Shown: positions 55,501 to 64,000 of the stretch, piece after piece
Numbering within the stretch: position 1 is the stretch's first letter
Layout of the letters: each line of letters opens with the position of its first letter
From: Epinephelus fuscoguttatus
Taxonomy: Eukaryota > Chordata > Actinopteri > Perciformes > Serranidae
Assembly (NCBI RefSeq): GCF_011397635.1
Contig: NC_064757.1
Location: 32,131,339-32,195,338 of the forward strand
Length of the DNA stretch: 64,000 nt
Direction: 5' to 3'
Program-made: the position numbers and the translations under genes
The notes under the pieces: model-generated
What the model was told of the DNA's origin: nothing
The model's database searches: none
Seen by the model: only the letters and a program-made list of their open reading frames with translations

Positions 55501-58500
55501 GGGCAGAGTTATTCTCCACACAGTATTGGTTCTTTTCAGTTGATTCATGGAGATGTATCAAACCTTTTGAACCTCACAAGTTCTTATACTTCTTGCAAAA
55601 TATGGTGTGAGTTTCCCTGTAACACTACGTTAGAGTACATGCACATTTGACAGCTAGCGCTGATTACAAAACCACAAAACAAAAACAAAGACAACACAGA
55701 TTCTTTGTAGCCTCCATGTTGTTTCCACATTGAAACTTAAACTTATGAACACACCGAAGTCAGAAGAACGACCAACCGAGGAGCACATGAATGCACAATT
55801 GGTCTTGGCTGGTGGGGGTCTAGACTTGAGTCTGATTTTGCCCACTTGCTTTCTGAGTGGTCGAATGGAAATAGTCAGGGATTCATGAGCACTCGTACAT
55901 TTGACAAGCTGACCTTGTACATATCGGACACTTAAAAAGAATCGTTCAGAAAGATTAGTTAGTTCATTATCACCTATCGCTATTTTATATTGCTCGTCTA
56001 ATAGATTAATCGACCACTTGTTTCAGATCTAAACAATTTTTTTGGCCACTTGGGGAGAACGTGTAAACACAGCACTGACATGTTATCACCTTTAAGTTTA
56101 AAGAAACATGTTAGCTACATTAGCATTCATTTGGACTCAAGTTTCTCTCTCCACTGATGAACACAAGTCCAGTGTTCTCAGTCACTTTTTGCTCTGGTTT
56201 GGTCTCCACTAACTCCTTAGGAAAATATCTGGCTGTTTTAACAGGTAAATGTTCTATCACCAGCTAATTGATAACTGTGTCTGTCAGCTGTTTATTCTCC
56301 TATACAGGCTACGTTTACAGGGTTATATGAGCTTTTCCTGCTCGTTGTAGCTGAAAACAACTCTGATGAGAGCGGTGAGAGTGAATCAAAAAACAGTAAA
56401 GTTTTGGGCCAGAAAACCAAAACAGTGAACTGTAAGATGCAATAAAACTTTGTGGAGCTGAGGGGAACTGCAGAGTGATAATTACTTCATTACTATGAGC
56501 AACCCCTTTCACATTCACATATTAATTTGATCCACTGTCAGCAGAGAAAATTGATAATAGCAGCTTTAAGATTTTGATTATCACATATACCTCCTACTGT
56601 AAAGGCTACCTCTAACCACCGCCTGTGTAAGGAAGTGTGAAGGAGCAACACTTCCATGTCTTTCTGCTGCATGCCTCAGTTTTAATTGAGCTTGTGTAAT
56701 CTCCTCATGAACCCAAAACCCTCAGCTGCTGATGCGACGTGTCAGTGCCTCAGCAATGCGTCCACCCAGTCTATGACTCACCAAATACCGTCAACGCTGT
56801 ATCATCAGTGAAGTTCTGCTGCCTTTTGTTATTGTGATATTTTTGTGTTTGTTAATCTCAGCTGTTGAGGGAAGAGGCCTTACAGGCGTGTTTGTGAACC
56901 GAAGATGCATTACTCGAGGTAGTTTATGGGATCACTGGAGACAGTAGGTTGTAGTTGAAGTGCGATTTTTGTCTGGAATGTTCTACTAAGGAGTTCAGGG
57001 GGGGTTTCTTCCGGTGAGTCAGTTGCCCCACCCTGAGCTGAAGATTGCCAAAGGCCTGCGTTATTGGAAGTGCATTGCACAGACATAGCTCCCATCCCTC
57101 CATCTTCATAACTAATAAAAGCTACATTTATCACTCTGGCTTCTCTCCTTCACACTAGTTCTCGCCCAACACCCACCCTCCCTTCATTTTAGCACGATGC
57201 TAAGCTGTATCTTGAGCTCCTCCTTTCACTCCCATCCTTATCTTCTCCCCAACTATCTTTATTGTGGTTTCCCTCCCCTCCCCGTGTCCTTCCAGACATA
57301 GTTTTGGCAGTCTTGAGGAAATGCAGCATATGGCTCCAATCCTCCCTCAGGTCTTCTCTGTGGCCCTTTTAAGAAGCCTTTATCTTCCACCCAGAAACCA
57401 ATTGTATATTGAGTTGTTAATAGGGTTGTTTTCTGTTATTCATATGCATCTCACTATGGCTCATGTATGCAAAAACCTATAAAAACAACCAAAACATGCA
57501 GGGCTGCAACTAACTATCATCCTCATTATTGATTAATCTGACAATTGTTTTCTTGATTCGTTCAGAGTATCTGTTTTCACCCAATTAAGAACAATAACAC
57601 AGCAATTGTTCAGATATATACACCTATCCATACAAGGCTTTTTTTATGGATGCCACTGTGTGCAGTGATTGGCTAGGACTTGTCACATTGACGCGTCAAG
57701 ATCGGTAGCGGTTAGTATTAGGGCAAAAAGGTCATGGTTAGAGTTAATACTAGCCAAACTTGGATATTCTCTGAGATTAACAGTCCACAGAAGGATCAAG
57801 ACGTGGTGGATGAATGGGTCAAAAGCACAGGACTTCTTCACAGACAATTGGAGTTTGAGTCCTGTGTGAGTCAGTGTTGGGTTATTTTTGACTTGTTTGA
57901 CTTATTATTTACAGTTTTTAGGATGCATTAAGCTGCTGAATGCACACTGTGTACATAAACTCTAACAGGATAACTTAATTGACCTGTTTGTGTTAACTTT
58001 ATATTTCTACATTGTTAGGACACCCAGGAATATATACACCCGGGTGCAAAAAGCATTGTTGGCTATGACACCTGGGTGCTAATAGCATCTGCCTTCATCA
58101 TTTAGTCTATGAAAAGTCATCACAGTTTCCCAGAGCACAAGGTAAAGCCTTCAAGTAGTTTGTTTTGTTCAAAATCCAAACATAGGCAATTAAAATTTCT
58201 GATAAAACTTAGAGAAAAGCAGTGATTTTAGAAGCTTTAAGCAGAAAGTGTTTGGTGTTTCTGCTTGGAATAAACACTCAAGCGATTCATCAATTATTAA
58301 AATAATCTCTTAATTGTTTTAGTTTTCTGCCACTCAACTAATCATCTTAGCTTTAAATTGATGTTTGAAGAGTTGTGTTCCACAAGAATTGTGTTAAGCC
58401 CGCTCTGACTCATGCATTTTGGACAGCAGACGTTCACAGAAAAAGAAAATGATAAGATCACGCAACGGGTGTAGCGATACATTGATCTTGATTGATGTAT

Positions 58501-61500
58501 AATGCACCTAATTTAGGTGAGTATTGTTGTCAGGGTCTTTATTTTCAGCTCTCCTCCTTACAGAGGGGAAGGGGTTATACAGTTTGATCTCCTGTGGTGT
58601 TCTGTGGTGCTCTATGGCCGGTTAAAAAGCTCCGTAGAGCTATGAGAAACTGTAGAGCAGGGTGATAATTCTCTGTGGGTTTCTCACTAAAAACTCCTTT
58701 CACGCTACACATAGTGATTAATATAATATACTCCACAGATAAGTGCAGCTTTAAATTATCTACCTAGGGTAGTTGAAAATCTAAAAATGCTGCCTCTTGG
58801 ATATAAATACTTTAAGATCTTCTTTTGCTGGAAAACAGCTCCTCTCTTGTGACCCCTCCATCCACCCCCGACTGATGATATCCTTCCTGTTTTGTAGATG
58901 ACATGATTTAAATGGCTCAGCAGTCATGATTTGTTGTCCTGCTCCACCAGCCAACTGAGAGATAGTACAGTCCTTGTGATGAGCGTAAGGATTCCTTTCC
59001 GCTTGCCTCAGACTGCATAATGCAGTCAGTTCAGTCATCAGAGGGAGAGAGCGTGTTTTGGTCTGTCCTCCCAGTTCACAGTTAGTTTGACAATGTGCAC
59101 AATAATTCCTCTGTGCAGCAGCCATTAACCTGGGTGGAGTATTACATGTTTGTTAGTTTTGCTAAGGTTTGACACAGCAGAAACTGACATCAGCTCGGTC
59201 TTTCTGTGTTGTTGCGTATCGGGACTTCATCTCATTAGGAAAGTAAATACGCTGAATAATAAATTGGATTTGCTGATGGTGCTTTATTAAAAAGATTCAA
59301 ATTGATTCTCAGTTTCAGTGGATCACTATTCGAGATTTTCTTTAATGTCGGGTTTAGGCTGAATAATCTAATGGTAATTCAACTTCTGCGCAGCTGGCTG
59401 CACACATAGACGATTAAGTGCAATGTCAGGGTTTAATCACAGGCTTTGCTGAGGAAAAGTAACACTACTTTTTCAGTATGTAATTGAGATGTGATGATGG
59501 CTACTGGCAGTGCGTAGAGATGGCTGTGCAGATAAAAAAAACATCAGTCATCACACATGGTTCTCAAAATACTTTTGTAAATTCAGGAAATTATTAGCAG
59601 CTATAACAGGAGTGTAAAATAAAGCTCTGTTGAGTTAACATCCTGTTGTCCGCTGTGTGCCCACGCTTGTTCCCTGGCTCCACGTACCACCAGACCTCCT
59701 GTCTGGAAAACAACCTTTAAGAGTATCCCTGGAAAATTGGAGCAGACCTGCTGCTATTTTAATCAAAACACCGTTTAAGTCCACTGCTTGCTGCTTTTTT
59801 TCCCCCTGTAAGGCAAATGTCAGCTGATGTCATATATGTTTTCCCACTGCATTTTTCTGTTGGCGTGATGGAGATGTGACTCCTTCAGAGGCCTTAAAGG
59901 CGGTGAAGTTGGAATATTCTACTTCTAGCTGAGTTTTACTTTTAGTCCAAATGTAGAAAACTATTGGCACACTACAATGGAGAAGCCTTCAATGCTTTTA
60001 ACAATTTAAAGGGACAGTTCACCACAAAATCCTTCCTCTTACCTCTAGTGATATTTATAAAGATTGTTTAGGTGTGAGTTGCTGAGTTGGAGATATCAGT
60101 TGGAGAGATGTTTGCCCTCTATTGAATATACACATGTATATGAAACTCAACAGCACATTTCTCTTTTCAGAAATCATGACCCAGTTAGTCAACATAATCC
60201 ACAGTCCTTATTTTGAGCAGTTTGATGTAGGAAGTAATTTTTTTAAGCTTAAACAAACTACGCCCACCAACTGTGTCAGCGTGCAGAAGGAAGCGTGCAT
60301 CTACCCATGGACGAGAAGCTTGTGTTCGTGACAGTGCAAGATGTAAACTTTAGCCCGTTTTACATTTCCTGCTCAAGGTGGGAATGTTGCACTGTTATGC
60401 TTCTTCGCTGCTCTGTATGTAAGGTATGAGTGTGGAATGTGGGGACGGAGTTGTCTCGCCTCTGAGCTGCGGTAGTAACAGCACCAAAATGATGTCAGCC
60501 AGCAGGATGAGGTCCTTGGCTGCACGGGTGTGACGTTTTGATGACATGTTATGTGTACGACCCACTGCAGGAGATTTAAAAAGTAGCTAGTAGCAGCTTG
60601 TGGCTAACTCAAAGAACAAGAACAGCAACTGATCATGTCCTCAAATTCGGAAAACAATGGGGTCCAGGAGCTCCTTACCCTCCAAGCAGAGGACGAGATC
60701 AGCTGCTATATAGCTGATAGTAAATGATTGTTATTGCAATGTTATGCCATTATTGTTGTTTAGAAAGCACTGCTTACTCGTGTGTTATATATCACACTAG
60801 AGGCCAATGCTGCTGTGTTACATGCCACGCCAGTCACGCGTCTTTTGATTCTGCAGTGCTGGGATGCAGTCTGTAATCACACAAGGGAGTGGCATGATGC
60901 TATGCTCGTTTGGTTCTGTGTAAAAATGCAAAGGCAACATAGAGAAGGGACTTTGTAGAGCCCCAGTTGGGGGTGTCCTCCTGAGCTGAGCTGTAATGTG
61001 AGCTAGCTAAGTGGTTCTATATGAGCTAACACTAGATGCATGCTTCCTTCTGTGCGGTGATGGGGTTAGTGGATGTAGAAAGTAAATGGTACCGACATAA
61101 AAACGCTCACAACAAGATCTGTGGATCTGTGGATCTTGAGTCTTGGAAAGAGACATTGCTTTTAAGTTTTTTCAAATATATATTTTTTTGGGCTTGGAGC
61201 ATCACAAGTCGAGTGTCATCTAGTTCCATTATATTGGAGAGAAGGCAGACATCTCTACAGCCGAAATCGCCAACATTCGACAACTAACACCCAAACAATC
61301 TAGACTGATAAATAGCACCACTCGTGAGAGGACAAAGATGTATTTTTTCTTTTGGGGTGAACTGTCCCTTTAACATGTTTTGGTCTGACAACTATTAAGA
61401 CTAGCAGTTCAATAGTAGGTTGTCTTTTCTAATGATTATTAGGTAACACTCTCCATATTTATAATTTAATGTAGTATAATGTAGTTGTAAAGAAGGATAT

Positions 61501-61926
61501 TTAAATACTATTTATTAATGTTTTCTCATTTAAGAAGTTATGATTGTTAACAAACACATGAATAAACTCCCCAAAATGTGTGTTTATCTGCGTACAAGTA
61601 CATCATAGTGTGTTATAAACAGTTTATTAAGCTTATATTGCTTTTAAAGCAAAACAGTGATTTGGTTAAATAACCAAATTATAGTAAAGATTCTCATTGT
61701 TACTGTTTTTATTTCCAGTTGCAGAACATGGGCGTGAACCCAGCCAACATTGGGTTCAGCTATCTGACCATGGAGTCAGACAAGTTCATCTGCATCAGAG
61801 AGAAGGTGGGTGAGCAGAATCAGGTGGTGATCGTGGATATGTCTGACCCCACCAACCCGATCAGGAGACCGATCTCTGCCGACAGTGCCATCATGAACCC
61901 CGCCAGCAAGGTCATCGCCCTGAAAG
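52564..61926 (+). CDS. cltc: Clathrin heavy chain, first two coding exons (partial)
   Basis: Clathrin heavy chain forms the triskelion that coats endocytic and trans-Golgi vesicles. Exon 1 (52564-52605) encodes [14 protein letters not shown], identical to the invariant vertebrate N-terminus, and ends at GTAAGC in phase 0. Exon 2 (61719-61926) encodes residues 15-83: [45 protein letters not shown] and SKVIALK, the first blades of the N-terminal beta-propeller that binds adaptor clathrin-box peptides. It differs from human at a few positions (for example NMGV for NLGI, SYL for STL). The third exon (AGKTLQIF in human) is not reached. Fish carry two CLTC paralogues and the sequence here does not tell which one this is. 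Confidence 0.96.
57500..58360 (+). mobile_element. interspersed fish repeat interrupted by another repeat
   Basis: Starts GCAGGGCTGCAACTAACTAT and ends with CTCAAGCGATTCATCAATTA and TTCTGCCACTCAACTAATCA, the two halves of a common fish repeat. About 530 bases of unrelated sequence (about 57563-58097) separate them. A partial relative lies at 55248-55420. Confidence 0.55.
60006..61373. mobile_element. 1.37-kb TTAA-bounded inverted-repeat element
   Basis: TTAA plus AGGGACAGTTCACC at 60006 mirrors GGTGAACTGTCCCT plus TTAA ending at 61373. Inner arms also pair: CAGAAGGAAGCGTGCATC (about 60284) with GATGCATGCTTCCTTCTG (about 61036), and CATAATCCACAG (about 60192) with CTGTGGATCTTG (about 61127). 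No transposase ORF, so non-autonomous. The TTAA target fits piggyBac-like insertion, but the terminal bases are not typical, so the superfamily is left open. Confidence 0.75.
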
Positions 61927-64000
61927 GTACGAGTATGTGTGGGGAGACATTCAGGCGGCCACTCCACTGGCTGTTAGATGAGAAATGCTGTGGAAAAACA
62001 GTTTGCTGGTATTATTAGTGGCTTTATACCAAGCGCCGAGGTTATTTTTGTTGTTGAAATTCCCAGGATGAAGTCTGCATGGCGTTCGCACTGTTTATTT
62101 GTCTCTAGTTCTAACAGATTTAGCTGTGTACTAGTATTGCTGTGGGAATGCCACGGTCATGCAATGACTAATGCTCCATCAATGCTGTAAATATGTAGAG
62201 TGCACTCAGTTCTATTGCCTGAATACACTAAATTGGTTGTGCAAATTGATTTCCTGCCACTGAATCTTGCCCTTAGGGCACAAACACAAACGCTGATCAG
62301 GATGATTTGCCTATAATGCTTCTCTCTCTCCCCCTCCTCTCCCCTCCCTCCTTCCCTCTGAGGATTATATGCCCCTGTGTGCCCTTTCCCTCTCGTCTAT
62401 CTTTGTCTTCTCGTTCTTACCTGATTGACACTTTTGCTTTTTCTCCCTCGCTTTCTGCCCTTTCTCAGATGGTGAGTTGCTTTCTGTCTGTCTACCCGCT
62501 CTGCACTCTGTTGTGATGATACAGTAGCCATGTCTCTCTCATAAAAGCTTCCCACATCCCCCTCTCAAGTATGCAGAGCTATTTTGACCACTAATCAATC
62601 AAACAAACACACACAAGTGTTTAGAAATGACTCCTACTGATGGTATATTGCCTCAGTATCAGCTGTGCGCTGACCTAACCTGTCGGCAGATATCCTACTT
62701 TTATGAGATGCACACATGTGTTAGCATGACGTGCTGTATGCTGGTAGTGTATATGTGGTATGCATCATCAGATTTGACTCACTGAAAAGAGTCAAGGCAC
62801 CGCGTGTGAGCGTTTGCCGGCAGCCATATCAAATCTTTCCTTGCTGCATATCAGGGATGCCATTAATGTATCGTCATGTGTGTGCTGACGACGGTTTGTA
62901 CAACAGTCACCTGAATCATGCATTACCTCACCTGTTTGTTTCTATGTAACTTTATGGGTCAAACGAGTAAAACAGAGTGGTGCTTTCTTAGTCTATAAAA
63001 CACCCATAACCACACAAACAGGAACAAGAATACTCTGTCCTCCTGTGGTATCTAGCTATGCAGATAGTTTTTTATTGACTCAGGTTTTGAGAGATTTGTG
63101 TCTGTCTATTTGTTCTCTCATTACACTGAAGGTGGATGGCATATTGTTTGTGGGGCTAACAGCATTGAATAGCAGTGACTTTTAATAAAATTCAACACCT
63201 ACACCACTTTACAAAAACTACGCCCGTGTCACTCATAATAATTAATAGAACAAATCTCAGTTTTCTTATGTTGAAATAAAAATGGTCCTGTTTAGTTTCA
63301 GTGTAGTGCCAAAATAGTTACACTCAAACATGGAGGTCTGCAGATTATTCAGAATAGCAGTGACTTTGCCTCATCATTTTTTTTTAAATACTTTGTTTGT
63401 GCTGTAAGCTCCTCAAAGAAAATTCCTTTCAATGGTATTGTACTGACGTGTCAGCAGAAATTTCCGAGATGAATGTCACAAAACCTGCACAGATAAAGAC
63501 AAACCTCTAAATATGGCTAGATACGACAAGATATAGATAAGTAAATATGTTATTAAATAGTTAGGGTGACCTGGACGTTGCTCTGCTCTTTGTATTTCCT
63601 TACTGTGTGCAGTTGTAAGCTGTCATCTAAAATCAAAATGTATCGGTGGCTAATGGTAATGTAGTTTGGGAAAAGGGGCAGGTACAGTAGCAGACACAAC
63701 AAAATAGCCTCTTATCTAAACCATCCACAAAATAATTTACATATCAGTTGAAATGTTTATTAATAGTTTCGTGTTTCCAGTCGTTGTTATAAGTTGTTTT
63801 TGATAAATGAAGACAAAATAGGTTGAATGCAGCTTTCCTTTGTTAGAAAGAAAATAGCCTAGTATGAATTCTTAAAGGTCTAGTGTGTAAGAGTTAGGAG
63901 GATATATGGTAGAAATGGAAAATAGTATAATAAGCATGTTTTCTTTAGTGTATAATCACCTTAAAATAAGGATCACTATGGGTTTTTTTTACCCTAGAAT
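61927..64000 (+). other. cltc: cltc intron 2 (start)
   Basis: No further clathrin exon before the right edge. A pyrimidine-rich block lies at 62320-62470. From 63868 a copy of the MITE family described at 37080-37618 begins (GGTCTAGTGTGTAAGAGTTA) and is cut by the window end. Confidence 0.7.

Larger units (their letters stand above)
52606..61718 (+). other. cltc: cltc intron 1
   Basis: A 9.1 kb intron. No other coding exon recognised. It contains a CT-rich patch near 53795-53825, dispersed repeat sequence around 55245-56050 and 57500-58360, and the inverted-repeat element 60006-61373. Confidence 0.7.

Noticed and set aside
62462-62475. CAG-ATG-GTGAG arrangement that could look like a 3-nt clathrin microexon
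   Set aside because: Clathrin exon 3 should continue with A-G-K-T-L-Q; a bare CAG/GT pair in a pyrimidine-rich intron is expected by chance.

Overview
The window is vertebrate nuclear DNA, almost certainly from a ray-finned fish of percomorph type. The coding pieces are short exons with GT-AG introns that encode typical vertebrate proteins. The intergenic DNA carries fish-type repeats: a Rex3/RTE LINE tail, L2-like and L1-like LINE ends, a tRNA-derived SINE, and many small hAT-like and other inverted-repeat DNA elements. No bacterial genes, CRISPR array or rRNA was seen.

Four protein genes are supported. (1) ikbkb (IKK-beta kinase), minus strand: the first five coding exons lie between 11562 and 1542, and the gene runs off the left edge. 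(2) plat (tissue plasminogen activator), plus strand: a complete gene with a non-coding first exon near 18.6 kb, 14 coding exons from 23875 to 31639 and poly(A) signals near 32.83 kb. The reconstructed protein has 580 residues. (3) A B-cell-linker (BLNK/SLP-76 family) SH2 adaptor, most likely blnk, plus strand, 36165-46565: 19 short coding exons joining in frame to 390 residues, with an octamer motif just upstream. (4) Clathrin heavy chain (cltc), plus strand: exon 1 at 52564-52605 and exon 2 at 61719-61926; the gene runs off the right edge.

Layout: 1-12.7 kb is ikbkb with retroelement debris in its introns. 12.7-18.6 kb is a repeat-rich intergenic region between the divergent ikbkb and plat genes; the two genes are also neighbours at human 8p11. 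18.6-32.9 kb is plat. 32.9-36.1 kb is repeats. 36.1-47.3 kb is blnk. 47.3-52 kb is repeats. 52-64 kb is the 5' part of cltc, with a 9.1 kb first intron that holds a 1.37 kb inverted-repeat element.

The genes are neighbours and not a pathway. IKK-beta drives NF-kappaB activation, tPA activates plasminogen, BLNK links the B-cell receptor to PLC-gamma/Vav signalling, and clathrin heavy chain coats endocytic vesicles. I found no new biological system. The most interesting points are features of the fish tPA (a Met after the activation cleavage, a kringle 1 with an apparently complete lysine-binding set, an extra linker exon, altered protease loops), the octamer at the blnk promoter, and a family of TTAA-bounded mobile elements.
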